Source of the DNA: Histomonas meleagridis
Taxonomy: Eukaryota > Parabasalia > Tritrichomonadida > Dientamoebidae
DNA: 64,000 nt
Reading direction: 5' to 3'
Assembly (NCBI GenBank): GCA_020186115.1
Contig: WSYJ01000177.1
Coordinates: 62,001 to 126,000 of the forward strand
In this document: positions 49,000 to 59,590 of the stretch, piece by piece
Numbering within the stretch: the stretch's first letter is position 1
Layout: every line of letters starts with the position of its first letter
Notes under the pieces: generated by a model
Told to the model about the DNA's origin: nothing
The model's database searches: none
Seen by the model: only the letters and a program-made list of their open reading frames with translations
Position numbers and translations under genes: made by a program

Positions 49000-51558
49000 A
49001 TGAAAAAAACAAATTCTAAATCAAAACTTGAAATATTAGCTGAAGAACAAGAACGTCTTATCTCAATTGCTCAGCTTATTTCGTTTCAAACTAATAGTCA
49101 GAAAGATATTTCTGATTTACTTGTCAAAGGATCTAAAGAACTTACAAGTGAATTAAGACTTCTTTCTTTAGTAAGAGCCAAGATCATTATGAATAAAATT
49201 CGTTCAGCGGATAAGATTATTTCTTCACCAACATTTCAAGGTTTACAATTTTCAAAGATGGAATATTTCCCGCCATTTATAGATCCAAACTTATGTAATC
49301 ATTATACATATTTTTGTACCTTTATGCGTAAAAATCCAGAAATTTTTGCAAAAGTTTTATTTGAATATTGCATTAAAAATCCTCTTAAGACAACCAAAAT
49401 AGCATATTCCGTTTTTTTATCATTACATCAACAGGGCTGGTGCATTGAAGAAGATCATATGTTATTTGAAGTATTAACCTGCATGGCAGATCTTCAATTT
49501 TCTGTTGAAGAAAAAGCACATCAAACTCATCTCGTTGATTTAAAACCATATCCACCACGTCAACTTAAATATTCTCTTGATACAAGTGACGCAGCAGTCG
49601 CTAAATATTTACCATTTATCACATTTTCCACGTCATATCTCTTTAATGGTGCATCATTTGCATATCTTCAAACCTCGTTATCCCCCATCATCTTAAAACT
49701 TCATTCCTTATCATATTTATATGATTTGCGAACGACATTTGAAACATTAGAAAATGTTCAAACAGTATCACTTGCCAATTTTAGTTATTGGAAAGTGATT
49801 CTAATGTATTCCAAACAAGTTTTACAATCCTTAGAACAATGTTTGCCATTATTACCGCCATCTACTTTTGGATTAATGGCATATCTTAAGTCGCTTAATG
49901 TTGATTTATTTTTAGTGTTTTTTGAAGCGTTTATAAATCGTGCCTTAGATAGTCCTGCAGTCTTAGGCTTATTATCATGGCATCCATCACATAATAATTG
50001 GAATCCATCGAAAGATATTGCTGATATCTTTCGAACCAAATCATTAAAATCATTACCATCTAAACATTTAAGTTGTTTAGAGAGAATCTTAAGTATATTA
50101 CCAGAATATTCGGAAATTAACATTGAAGAATTTTTGGATTTATTAATATTACCATCGGATTCACCAGTGTCTTATATGATTAGTGAAGCCGAACTTTTGT
50201 CGACTAATCCATCATTTCCTAAAGAGTTATTAATCACTTTGGGAGATATCTCTTTATTACATCGCGCTTCAATATCATTCGCTGAAAAGAATGAAGCGCT
50301 CGAAAAGATATTACAAAACATGGGCGATATCCCTAAAAAAGATGAAAACACAAATTTGCATTTTCGTATAGTTATCACACGACAAGCAAATAGAAACAGT
50401 TTCATTGAACTTACGTCAAGTCGTAAGCCGAGTTTTTCATTGTTTCGGATAAGTTCTGATCCGAATATAAATTCATTAGATAATAATAATAACAAATTAT
50501 CGGATCCTTATGCTGAGTTCTTTTGTAATACGATTTGTTTAATGCCTTCGCCAAAACAATTCGGTTCTAAATCAATGAATCAATACTTCCAACAAATGAG
50601 TTTAGTTACGTCATTTTTTGTTCCCGAGAAAAATATTCATCAAGCGAATTGTGTATTATGGTATGCATCGACACAACTTAAAAACGAAGACAAATTATTA
50701 AAACGTATTAATAAAGTTGTAAATGAACGTGATGAACAATCTATGAATTGCGCTGATCGAACTTCTTCATTACGTACTCAGAAAGAACGAATCGAGAATT
50801 ATGTTTATATTGTTAAAAGCATACGAAAGAACTTACAAAGTCATTTGAACTTAGAACTTTCCGAATGTTTTGCGCATGATATCTTATGTCAACAATTCAT
50901 CGAAGCTATGCATCATAGCCACACATTTATCACTGACTTAAATGAGTTTCATAAAGTCGTAACAGAAGTTATACAAAGCGCTAAAAGAGAATTAAGTCTC
51001 CGGAAAATAGATGAAACAACATCAAAACAAATTTATCGAATTTTGTTCTTTAAAATGACTGAACATGTAACATTCCGTCGGTACATGCAAAGTGATGCAG
51101 TTGTATGGAAGAGAAGTGTTATAGTGTCGAAAATTTTGGAAAGCAAATTCGACGAAATCATTTCCGCCGCGAAAGAAGATCAGCCGCCTTCGTTCGATAG
51201 TAACATCCATTACTTACAAAGAGCAGCGGACTTGTTGGGACACATTCGGTCAAATTCGGGTATATCTGTCATAGTTTATTACGTCATCGAAGCTGTGGAA
51301 TTGGTCCAAACGTTATGCAAGAACTGTAGGGAGTTAAGCTTCGACGGATGTTTGCTGTGGACTATAGTAACGCCGAAAATGAAACACATTTATTTGCTCA
51401 GTAAGTTCATACAGCACTTCTTGTTGTCGGGTAATTTCTTGGATAAATTTATGTCGTCCGATGAAATCAGTTTGTTGGCGCTGTTGCCTTCGGCGGTGGG
51501 ATATTTGGTGAGGCTGTGTGGTAAGTATGACAAGAGAGTGGTAAATAGTTGGGCATAA
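49000..51558 (+). CDS. GAPVD1/RME-6-like protein with RasGAP-like and VPS9-like regions
   Basis: 852 aa. Predicted endosomal regulator: GAPVD1/RME-6 couples a RasGAP-like N terminus to a C-terminal VPS9 Rab5-GEF domain. The N-terminal segment FCTFMRKNPEIFAKVLFEYC, then a stretch ending EEDHMLFEVLTCMADLQF, resembles GAPVD1. The C-terminal 160 residues (about 690-850) look like VPS9: a repeated helical pattern, SGISVIVYYVIEAVELVQ, then SFDGCLLWTIVTPKMKHIYL with the acidic residue before the hydrophobic helix, and a helix ending LLPSAVGYLVRLC. The match is by pattern and weaker than for other genes. The last 170 codons shift to more G+C-ending codons. A Rab5-like gene lies 8.8 kb away. Confidence 0.6.
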   Translation: MKKTNSKSKLEILAEEQERLISIAQLISFQTNSQKDISDLLVKGSKELTSELRLLSLVRAKIIMNKIRSADKIISSPTFQGLQFSKMEYFPPFIDPNLCNHYTYFCTFMRKNPEIFAKVLFEYCIKNPLKTTKIAYSVFLSLHQQGWCIEEDHMLFEVLTCMADLQFSVEEKAHQTHLVDLKPYPPRQLKYSLDTSDAAVAKYLPFITFSTSYLFNGASFAYLQTSLSPIILKLHSLSYLYDLRTTFETLENVQTVSLANFSYWKVILMYSKQVLQSLEQCLPLLPPSTFGLMAYLKSLNVDLFLVFFEAFINRALDSPAVLGLLSWHPSHNNWNPSKDIADIFRTKSLKSLPSKHLSCLERILSILPEYSEINIEEFLDLLILPSDSPVSYMISEAELLSTNPSFPKELLITLGDISLLHRASISFAEKNEALEKILQNMGDIPKKDENTNLHFRIVITRQANRNSFIELTSSRKPSFSLFRISSDPNINSLDNNNNKLSDPYAEFFCNTICLMPSPKQFGSKSMNQYFQQMSLVTSFFVPEKNIHQANCVLWYASTQLKNEDKLLKRINKVVNERDEQSMNCADRTSSLRTQKERIENYVYIVKSIRKNLQSHLNLELSECFAHDILCQQFIEAMHHSHTFITDLNEFHKVVTEVIQSAKRELSLRKIDETTSKQIYRILFFKMTEHVTFRRYMQSDAVVWKRSVIVSKILESKFDEIISAAKEDQPPSFDSNIHYLQRAADLLGHIRSNSGISVIVYYVIEAVELVQTLCKNCRELSFDGCLLWTIVTPKMKHIYLLSKFIQHFLLSGNFLDKFMSSDEISLLALLPSAVGYLVRLCGKYDKRVVNSWA

Positions 51559-52362
51559 ATAAAAAAAATATTTGTTTCGTTGGTATTTTGAAGAGAATTT
51601 CTGCATTATTTATTACTTGTTGGAATTTGGCTACGAAAACAATAACAAACTTTGCTCAAGAAGTTCTTTTTTCATTCATTTTTTTCGAAGACTGCAATAA
51701 TAGTAAAAGGAATAAATACTTTGCTAAATGTTCTTGTTCGAAATGTTTTACTATATGCTCCAAGTATTTTAACGCACTTTGGAAACAAACGTTTGACATT
51801 TGTGGGTAAATGCATTATAATCAACTTTTCCCCAATCACTATGCATATTCACATTTTGTAATAGTTCCTCAATTTTCATTAAGTATGAAATTTCACAATT
51901 AACGGAATGTTTTATGTCTTGATTCATTCAACGTGTAAAGTTTTCATAAATCTTAGCTCATCTATTCCTTTGTAGTAGTGAACCTGTTCCTTGTAATCAC
52001 TCTTTTTCTACCATATTCAACTAAAACCCCTTACCAGAAAAAATAAATCTTATTTTGGAAAAAATGGATACATAGATATAAACATACAAAAGGAGCATCT
52101 TGCAATCAACAATATAATATTTGCATGAAAGTGAAATATTTTCTTGAATGTATAATTAAAATAAATAAAGCATTAAGGAAACCAACCGGTATCTTGAAAA
52201 AATCCAAACATAATAAAATTAATCTCACATGTAATCAAATTTAAACCTAATGAGAAAAACCACAATTCTATATTCAAAGGTTTTTATAACCAAAACGAAA
52301 AAATTCATTAAAAAAATGATAATTAATTATATATAATTTAATATTTTATGCATATCAATTTA
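51559..52362. other. 800-bp intergenic region, empty
   Basis: Between the convergent ends of the GAPVD1-like and USP genes. Overlapping ORFs at 51549-51861 give Cys/Phe/Asn-rich translations without a known pattern and are not supported. Confidence 0.4.
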
Positions 52363-55300
52363 TCATTCATCAAAAGATTCAATTAGTTTCGTTATTGCAA
52401 CTGCCGAAGTCTTTGAGTGGTACACTCTGTTTAAGAACTTTTTATCTTTTACGCATTTCAACAAATTGTTTGACGATTTCATCAGCGACAACGTCAAGAA
52501 GATATGATCCAAACAAATTTCTTTATAATTTTCGTCAATTGTAAATTCGTTCACAACATAATTTTCTAACTTATCCCTTAAGTTATATTCGATCACATAG
52601 TTAACAAATTCATCTGATTGACATATGCAATAATAAAACAATTCGAACATTTGATCAAATTGATTTGAGTATCGACTCCAATAAGGTTCAAATCTAAATA
52701 ATTCCGATACTTTTTGATAACAATGTGGAACATCATAATCAACAACAATTTTCAAGATTTCTAATGTTGTTGTTCTTGTAATTTTTGGTTTTGGATATAA
52801 TAATGAATTTTGTATCTGAAATTCATCCCAATTTAATACAATATATTTACATAGATTTTCATTACATTCCAATTGGTCTTTAATAATTTTGTTGAATTTC
52901 GATATAAATTCTTTATCAACGCAAAAAAAGCTTGTTTTAAAAAAGTAAAAAATTGCGGTTTTAACGGCCAACATACTGTCACTTTTTGTAATATCGAGTA
53001 AAACATTGAAAAATGCGGCCGATAAAAATATTTTACTTGATTTAAAGAAATTATTTTTGTTTTCAATAATTTCTTTACATTCTTCATCATTATTAATGAA
53101 TTCGGAATCACTTTTAGTATAAAACAATAAATAAGCATTTGTTTTAGAATCTCCATAAGTTCTTTTCTTTACTTCTTTACTCGAAACTTTGGAAACATAA
53201 CTATCATTAAATTCGAACCATTTCTCATTTTTTTTAATATAAGAAAAGTAATGACCCGAATTCACATTTCCATAATGTACAATTATTCCTGTTAAATTAT
53301 AATCATCAAATAAAACATCTGGATAAGCGAAATAAGAGTTAACTTTTTCTTTTGTATAATTTTCATAATTGTATTCAAATCGCTTTAATTGAACAATTAA
53401 ATGATTTGATGTCTTATTAATTGTACACCATTTCTTCGCGTCTTGTAATGGTTCGTCATCATTAAATTTATATTTTACATAATCAATAGAACTTAATTGT
53501 TCTAAAGATTCATCCATTTTACTTAAATTTTTTACGACAAGAGGTAAAACTACAAAAGGTTCGAATGAACTTCTTTCAATAGTTTCATCTGTATTCGAAA
53601 TTATATGTTTAAATTCACCATCGAAAACTTTGGAGTTAACTTTATCGATTAAATTAATTAAGAATTCACAAGAATCCATTTGAACATTTATATCAATATC
53701 ACCTATAGCTTCAATTAAATCCGTTGTATCAATTGATTTAAGACAAGAAAATTCCATTTGCGTAAATAATAATTTTAATTCTTTTACTATTAAATTATTT
53801 GAATCAGCAGCAAAAATTTCGTTTTTAAAATCATTAATATAAAAAAGTTGTTGTAATACAGCATTTATATAACATGTATTACTTAAGTTCTTTAGGCCGC
53901 AACCATATTTATTTCGAAATTGTATTGTATCACCATTAATAGGATAACCATAGTTTATTGGATATTTTCGTAAATGTTTATTAATTTTATTTAAAATAGT
54001 TAAATCGATTTCATAAAAAACAGAAATTAATTTTATAAAATAATTAAATGATTTCGATTCTAAAAACTCAAGATCAGATTTAAATAAAATTGTTTTAAAT
54101 GTATTAATAATTCCTTCAATTTCATTTTCTTGTAAACATTTATTTATTATTAATTTTTTAATACATTTTATATGGCCTATTGAACATCCACATTTTTTCC
54201 TATTAAAATTAAGTAATGAAATATTTGTAACTCTTTTATTACGTTCTTGAGTTATATGATGACTTAATGATTCATAAAAATTAGAATTCGGATCATATTC
54301 AGAATTATCATAAGCTTTAACATATAAATCTAATGGAACATTTATATTTTTTAAGAATTTCGATGCATTTTTAGTAAAGTCATCATCATCATTTAATAAC
54401 AAAATCTCAAGAATATTTAAGTTAATTTGGAAATTTCTGAGTTTTGATCCTAAATTAAATATTTTTTGGAATAATTTCTTTGCTGATGTCTCTGCTTTAG
54501 TTGAATATTCTTGAATAATATCAATGATTTGATTGGAAAAGAATGGATATTTATCTAAGATTTGATCATCATAAAAGTTATTAATAAATTCTAATATGTT
54601 TTCTAATAATGTTAAATTACGTGTAGATAAACCACATGTAATTAAATAATGTAAAATATCAATTTCTTGAAGTTTTACATCCATTGATTTATTATAAAAT
54701 ATCATAAAAGTTTGGAAGTTATATAAAAATAATGTTGTGTTATTATAAGGAAAGAATTTATCTAATTCGAAATTTAAGTTATTTAATGATGTTATAGTTT
54801 CATCATAAGTTGGTAAAAGATTTAATAGTTCAATTGTTTTAGAAGTTGGCGAATTAAATATTAATTCATAAAGATTTAATTCACCAAAAACTAATGAAGG
54901 AAATGAAGTTCTTTCTTTAATATCATTATCTTTATCATAACATTTTATAGATGTTAATTCGATTTCTTTCTCATAATAATTTTTAAAATTACTTTTAATT
55001 ATACTTTTCGGATCTAAAATTTGTTTTTTATACATTAAATTAATTCGTTGATTTGGTGAAATTTTTTGTGCTAAAGATGAAATTGAATTTTCGCAATCAA
55101 CTGTATAAATTTTATTATTAACTTTAATATTAATTTTGTTGTATTCATTTAAAAATCTATGTCGTTCAAAAGGAACATCAATTAAAAACTCGTACTTTTC
55201 GATAAACTTCTCTAAAAGTGAAATCAAGTAATCTTTAATTTGATTATCAGTTGCTTTAATAAATAAAGATTTCCATTGATTATAAAATTTTAAAATCATT

Positions 55301-57093
55301 TCATGATCATCACATTGATTCCAAGTATAAATTCTAGATAACAAATATTGGAATCTATTTTTAGCTTTCGAATATAAAGCAAAATGCCATATAATGTCTT
55401 CTTTTTCAAGTGGATATTTATCTATTTTATGTTCTTTACAACTTGGATTAGAATCGAAAATAATTTCTTTGATTAAATCATAAAAATCTGCAGTTAAATC
55501 ATCTGGTTTTATAATATTTAAGAAGATATTAATATCAATATAATTATTTTTAATTAAATATCGTAACAATTGATAACATTTATTGGAATAAGTTTCGTTT
55601 TTTATTAATTTCTTTATCATTGATTTAGTTATATTTGTTTCGTTTGTTATAATCTTTTTAATTGTTGAAATGATTATATCAAAATTACAATTTTTCCCTA
55701 AAAAACTAAATAATAATGGAACCAAATTTTGATAATTAAAATCTTTTACATTTTTTTGTTCATAAATTATATTAAATATTTTAAAACTTGATGAATCGAC
55801 TTTCTTTTTCGATAATTTCTTTTCAAATTCACTTAAAAATTCTTTGCATTCTTCAATAGTCATTGAATAAGCAATAAAATTTGGTAACGATTTATTAGAA
55901 ATTGTTTTTAGTTCGGAATTATTTTCTTTTGTTATAATCTTCAGTACATTTAAAAATGGTTTTGTATCAAATTCTCGTTTTAGAAATATATTTCCAGTGT
56001 TAATGATAAAGTTTAACCATTCTTTAGTTTTAGTTTTAGGATTAAATATTAACTCTTCATAATTCTTGATTTGGTTTTCTAATATTCCATAACTAATACC
56101 ATTAAATACATTATAATAACTTGGAAGCAAACTTATGTGTTGTGTCGAATGTAAATTCCATAATTGCTCGATTTCAGTCATTGTAATTATTGAATTTTTA
56201 ATAAGAATTTCATATATTTTGGATAAATATTGGCTATGCTCTTCACGAATTGGTATTTTAAGAATTTTGTGGATAAGTTTTTTATCATTATTTATATAAG
56301 TTAAAATTTGTTTCATGTAAAAGTCATTGGTCAAAAAATAATATAACGCTTTTAATGAAAAAAAGCTTTGATTAATACTTTGATAATTAATGTAATTAAA
56401 TATTAAGTCGAACCATTTTAATAGAAATTCGTTCGCTTTGATTTTTTGGCGTTTGATTTCATTAAATAAGTTTTGAAATAAAATTGTCAAGTTTTTCTCT
56501 GGTGAAGTTGTGAATATGGTGTTAAAGGCTTTCGTATAAGAATCAGTAAAGCTGTTGAAATCAATGAAATTTTTTATTGAAAGACTTAGAAATATAGGTT
56601 TGGTAATTGATATGAGATAATCAGAATTTGTGAGATCAATTGTTAGAGCTTCTTCAATTTCTTTGTAATACTCTGCTTTTATAAAATAATTACAAACAGA
56701 TTTAAAGATTTCTGGGTTTGATTGATATAATGAAGAGCTTTCAAAAATTGTGTTAATAATTGATATTAATTTTTCATCTTGGGTTACAATACACTTTGGT
56801 ATCAAATCTACAAAAAATGTTAAGAGAGTAACGACAATTTCGGAATCTTCCTTACTTAACTTATTAAAACATATTATTTTTTGTAGAATGTAATGATTTA
56901 GCTTATTAAGCAAACTATGTTCTTTAATCATATAAAGTTTTTTGATGTCTTTGTTATTTATAATTGATTGAAAAACATCTTGTATGTCATTTAGATAACC
57001 TTTTAAATTTATAGGATTCTCGATTATTTGTGAAATAACATCAAACCATGTATCTATATCTGGTGTAGGAGTTACCAATGGAAGTGTATCCAT
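52363..57093 (-). CDS. Giant ubiquitin-specific protease, USP9X/USP34 type
   Basis: Deubiquitinase of clan CA, family C19, 1576 aa from ATG 57093 (an earlier GTG-started frame is rejected). A long N-terminal helical solenoid (1-1050) precedes the USP domain (about 1064-1390). The Cys box is YGCGLKNLSNTCYINAVLQQLF with catalytic Cys at 1074; the His box is NSGHYFSYIKKNEKWFEFNDSYV with His at 1281 and the downstream Asp in ND. LIVQLKRFEYNY marks the middle of the fold. The zinc-binding CxxC pairs of most USPs are not visible; the position before FEPFVVLPLVV holds no cysteines. The long solenoid plus catalytic domain resembles USP9X, USP24 and USP34. Confidence 0.9.
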   Translation of the reverse strand: MDTLPLVTPTPDIDTWFDVISQIIENPINLKGYLNDIQDVFQSIINNKDIKKLYMIKEHSLLNKLNHYILQKIICFNKLSKEDSEIVVTLLTFFVDLIPKCIVTQDEKLISIINTIFESSSLYQSNPEIFKSVCNYFIKAEYYKEIEEALTIDLTNSDYLISITKPIFLSLSIKNFIDFNSFTDSYTKAFNTIFTTSPEKNLTILFQNLFNEIKRQKIKANEFLLKWFDLIFNYINYQSINQSFFSLKALYYFLTNDFYMKQILTYINNDKKLIHKILKIPIREEHSQYLSKIYEILIKNSIITMTEIEQLWNLHSTQHISLLPSYYNVFNGISYGILENQIKNYEELIFNPKTKTKEWLNFIINTGNIFLKREFDTKPFLNVLKIITKENNSELKTISNKSLPNFIAYSMTIEECKEFLSEFEKKLSKKKVDSSSFKIFNIIYEQKNVKDFNYQNLVPLLFSFLGKNCNFDIIISTIKKIITNETNITKSMIKKLIKNETYSNKCYQLLRYLIKNNYIDINIFLNIIKPDDLTADFYDLIKEIIFDSNPSCKEHKIDKYPLEKEDIIWHFALYSKAKNRFQYLLSRIYTWNQCDDHEMILKFYNQWKSLFIKATDNQIKDYLISLLEKFIEKYEFLIDVPFERHRFLNEYNKINIKVNNKIYTVDCENSISSLAQKISPNQRINLMYKKQILDPKSIIKSNFKNYYEKEIELTSIKCYDKDNDIKERTSFPSLVFGELNLYELIFNSPTSKTIELLNLLPTYDETITSLNNLNFELDKFFPYNNTTLFLYNFQTFMIFYNKSMDVKLQEIDILHYLITCGLSTRNLTLLENILEFINNFYDDQILDKYPFFSNQIIDIIQEYSTKAETSAKKLFQKIFNLGSKLRNFQINLNILEILLLNDDDDFTKNASKFLKNINVPLDLYVKAYDNSEYDPNSNFYESLSHHITQERNKRVTNISLLNFNRKKCGCSIGHIKCIKKLIINKCLQENEIEGIINTFKTILFKSDLEFLESKSFNYFIKLISVFYEIDLTILNKINKHLRKYPINYGYPINGDTIQFRNKYGCGLKNLSNTCYINAVLQQLFYINDFKNEIFAADSNNLIVKELKLLFTQMEFSCLKSIDTTDLIEAIGDIDINVQMDSCEFLINLIDKVNSKVFDGEFKHIISNTDETIERSSFEPFVVLPLVVKNLSKMDESLEQLSSIDYVKYKFNDDEPLQDAKKWCTINKTSNHLIVQLKRFEYNYENYTKEKVNSYFAYPDVLFDDYNLTGIIVHYGNVNSGHYFSYIKKNEKWFEFNDSYVSKVSSKEVKKRTYGDSKTNAYLLFYTKSDSEFINNDEECKEIIENKNNFFKSSKIFLSAAFFNVLLDITKSDSMLAVKTAIFYFFKTSFFCVDKEFISKFNKIIKDQLECNENLCKYIVLNWDEFQIQNSLLYPKPKITRTTTLEILKIVVDYDVPHCYQKVSELFRFEPYWSRYSNQFDQMFELFYYCICQSDEFVNYVIEYNLRDKLENYVVNEFTIDENYKEICLDHIFLTLSLMKSSNNLLKCVKDKKFLNRVYHSKTSAVAITKLIESFDE

Positions 57094-57366
57094 GGAAATT
57101 TTGAATATTATCGAACGTTTAAAATATGAGGCACCTTTAATTGACACTTTTATGTTCCAAATTGAATAAAATAACAGACTTTTAAATCCGATCAGAAATT
57201 TCTTATGACAAAACAGAAATTTTGCTCACATTTGCTGAATACCGTTTATTTGCGTTTATTTTTACAGAAGCGATTTAAACACCAATACACACAGGATTAA
57301 GATATACAAAAAATTTTACATTAAGTTTGTTTAGTAAATTACCACATTTTTATAAAAACATAGAAT

Positions 57367-58245
57367 TTATTCGTCAGAAATTATATCTTGAGCATTTGCA
57401 ATAATTGCATCGAAAAGAGCTATAATACTTCCATCAGTATCAGTTTCGTCGTTATGATATCTTTCTATTTCCAAAGCACTTAAAATTGGATTTTCAAGGA
57501 CTTCAGTTGCTGTTGGTCGATCGTCGGGATTTAATCTTAACATGCTTGAAATCAATTCAATATATGGGCTACCAAGGAAATCTTCATAAATAACTTCTCC
57601 TGATTGTATCTGTTGAACAAGAGCTCCATCATAATCTTCTTCGTTTTCATCGATCATCCAAGGAAGGTGATTATATAACATGGCATAAAGACAAATTCCA
57701 GCCGACCAAATGTCTGCTTTCTTTTCGTCATAAGGTTCGCCAGTAAAACATTCAGGTGCCATGTATTCGGTGATGTTAGATTCGGCAGTAAGAGCTGGGA
57801 AAATGCTAGCGCCATAAAGGATAAGAATACCATTACTATCAATACGCATTGAAGAAATAGTAATGTTCTTATGTGGAAAATCATGATCATGTAAATATTT
57901 AAGAGCAAGCATAAACTGTTTAAAATATATAAGATTAGATTCAACTGGTGCCCCACTAAGTTGAATTAAAGTTTCTTCCATGGTTTGCGCAGAATAAGGA
58001 AAAAAGAGATAAAATTTACGGGTGGAAAATGAAAATTGGATATCAGTAAATTGAAACAAATTTGGGTGCCAAAACTTTAGATATTTTTTAAATACACTTT
58101 CATGAATAAAATAAGAATAATCAATTGTCATACAAAATTGACGCCTATTATTTAGAGTATTAAAACACAGGTAAAGGTCTACAGATTTTTGATCGAATTG
58201 TTGTTCGAATTTGTAGGGCCCAATAGGATCTGGAAGTTTTTCCAT
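57367..58245 (-). CDS. Protein pseudokinase
   Basis: 292 aa with a protein-kinase fold and degenerate catalytic motifs. The Lys of VAIK is absent (the strand reads FCMTIDYS); HRD reads HKN (125-127) with no Lys or Asn in the catalytic loop; DFG reads LYGAS (143-147), so the metal-binding Asp is lost. Structural motifs remain: YMAPE (161-165), ADIWSAGICLYAML (178-190), the F-helix and NPDDRPTATEVLENP (subdomain XI, with its Arg). It should not phosphorylate anything and is probably an allosteric or scaffold protein. Its start faces ribosomal eL18 across 102 bp. Confidence 0.88.
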   Translation of the reverse strand: MEKLPDPIGPYKFEQQFDQKSVDLYLCFNTLNNRRQFCMTIDYSYFIHESVFKKYLKFWHPNLFQFTDIQFSFSTRKFYLFFPYSAQTMEETLIQLSGAPVESNLIYFKQFMLALKYLHDHDFPHKNITISSMRIDSNGILILYGASIFPALTAESNITEYMAPECFTGEPYDEKKADIWSAGICLYAMLYNHLPWMIDENEEDYDGALVQQIQSGEVIYEDFLGSPYIELISSMLRLNPDDRPTATEVLENPILSALEIERYHNDETDTDGSIIALFDAIIANAQDIISDE

Positions 58246-58317
58246 TTTTTTTCTTTAACGTTCTTTTCATAACGTCCTCCAAAACCGCCGACATCGCACG
58301 TTAACTAATTGAATGAA

Positions 58318-58338
58318 ACGGTTTTGGTTTGGCCGAGC
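58318..58338 (+). promoter_or_regulatory. Ribosomal promoter: ACGGTT box followed by GGCC
   Basis: ACGGTT at 58318-58323 is followed by TTGGTTTGGCCGAGCC and a CCTTT at 58338-58342, then the eL18 ATG at 58348. The uS13 gene has the same order of elements. Confidence 0.65.
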
Positions 58339-58347
58339 CTTTTTCGA

Positions 58348-58908
58348 ATGGGTGTTGATATAGATCATCGTGTTTCCCGCAAGTCAAGGAAGACACCAAA
58401 GTCAAAGAATGTTCAATTAAATATGCTCTTCAGGCTTTACAGCTACCTTGCTCAACGCACTGGAAATGATTTCAACAAGAAGATCGCTCACCGCATGTGC
58501 CTTTCCAACACAAACCGCCGTCCATACTCACTTTCACGCCTTGCTGTTGCTCTTCAAGGTAAGGAAGATGATACAATCGCAGTTGTTGTTTCAAAGATTG
58601 TTAATGATGAACGCCTTTTAATTGTTCCAAAGATGAAGGTAGCTGCTCTCAGATTCTCAGAAACAGCTCGTGCTCGTATCCTCGCTGCTGGTGGTGAAAT
58701 TATCACATTCGATCAACTTGCACAACTCCGCCCAACAGGTGAAAAATGCCTCCTTCTTGAAGGTGATCGCAAACGCCGTGAAGCTTGCCGCCACTTCGGA
58801 GCTGCCCCAGGTGATGATAATAGCAAGACACGTCCAAAGGTTCGTGCTCATGGCCGTAAATTCGAAATGGCTCGTGGCCGCAGGAAGTCCAGGTTATACC
58901 ACGTTTAA
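58348..58908 (+). CDS. rpl18: Ribosomal protein eL18 (60S L18)
   Basis: Large-subunit protein of the cytosolic ribosome, 186 aa. Start MGVDIDHR is that of all eL18 proteins and fixes ATG 58348; the longer frame begins with TTG and would swallow the promoter box. Features along the length: LYSYLAQRTG, MCLSNTNRRPYSLSRL, VGKIV-like VVSKIVNDERL, RFSETARARILAAGG, FDQLA, the HFGAAPG motif and the C-terminal GRKFEMARGRRKSR. Codon choice is richer in C-ending codons than in most of the window, as expected for a highly expressed gene. Confidence 0.97.
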   Translation: MGVDIDHRVSRKSRKTPKSKNVQLNMLFRLYSYLAQRTGNDFNKKIAHRMCLSNTNRRPYSLSRLAVALQGKEDDTIAVVVSKIVNDERLLIVPKMKVAALRFSETARARILAAGGEIITFDQLAQLRPTGEKCLLLEGDRKRREACRHFGAAPGDDNSKTRPKVRAHGRKFEMARGRRKSRLYHV

Positions 58909-59028
58909 ACAGCCCAATAATTTAAATTTAGTTTTATTTACATTTCGATCTCCCAAAAAATTTTTTTACATGATTCTTTGGATTCACTTCTGTCCTTAGT
59001 CACCAAATGATACATTTTTTGTCTGCAA

Positions 59029-59406
59029 TTAATGAATGAACTTGTATTCGATTTCTTCAATTTTTTTTGTTAGCTTACTAAAATCCAAATTGTCATTTTT
59101 CTTTCTTTGTAGTGCTTCTTGTTTCCATTGTTTTCGAACTTCATCAACATTTTTTATATGATCTTGATAAATGGATGATAAATAATTATAGACTTTCTTA
59201 TTATGCATCACCATATTTTTGCGTATCCTTTTCATACAATCCAAAAATGGCTTTGAAATTTTATCTAGATAATCAATGAAATTTGAAATATGTGTTTTTG
59301 CTTGATTAAAAATATTACTTGAAATTTCACTTGAAACATCCATCAGATTGACTTCCATTTGCTTCGTTTTTGCGTGTAAAAAGAAATGAAAAACAAGCAA
59401 AATCAT
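59029..59406 (-). CDS. Small coiled-coil protein, unknown
   Basis: 125 aa from ATG 59406; an internal ATG at 59358 gives 109 aa. A short hydrophobic N terminus (MILLVFHFFLHA) could be a signal or a non-coding leader. The rest is charged and helical with heptad-like spacing (FIDYLDKISKPFLDCMKRIRK, then VRKQWKQEALQRK). No family match. It lies between the eL18 and uS13 genes. The protein-like composition supports it moderately. Confidence 0.42.
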   Translation of the reverse strand: MILLVFHFFLHAKTKQMEVNLMDVSSEISSNIFNQAKTHISNFIDYLDKISKPFLDCMKRIRKNMVMHNKKVYNYLSSIYQDHIKNVDEVRKQWKQEALQRKKNDNLDFSKLTKKIEEIEYKFIH

Positions 59407-59590
59407 TTTTCTTCTTCAAGAAATAACCTTAACGTCAAAAATACTTCTACTAGTATTATAAAAGAACAAAATTTGAATCTTTTCGTAGGTTAGATCACTA
59501 CCTATGTATAAATTATTCTTATGATGATTATGATGAAATATTATAGTTGCGTGGGAATAAATGTATTTGACGAGATGTTGATAATTATGT

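Noticed and set aside
51549-51861. Overlapping ORFs after the GAPVD1-like gene
   Set aside because: Two frames overlap, start inside the preceding gene's end and have spacer-like composition.
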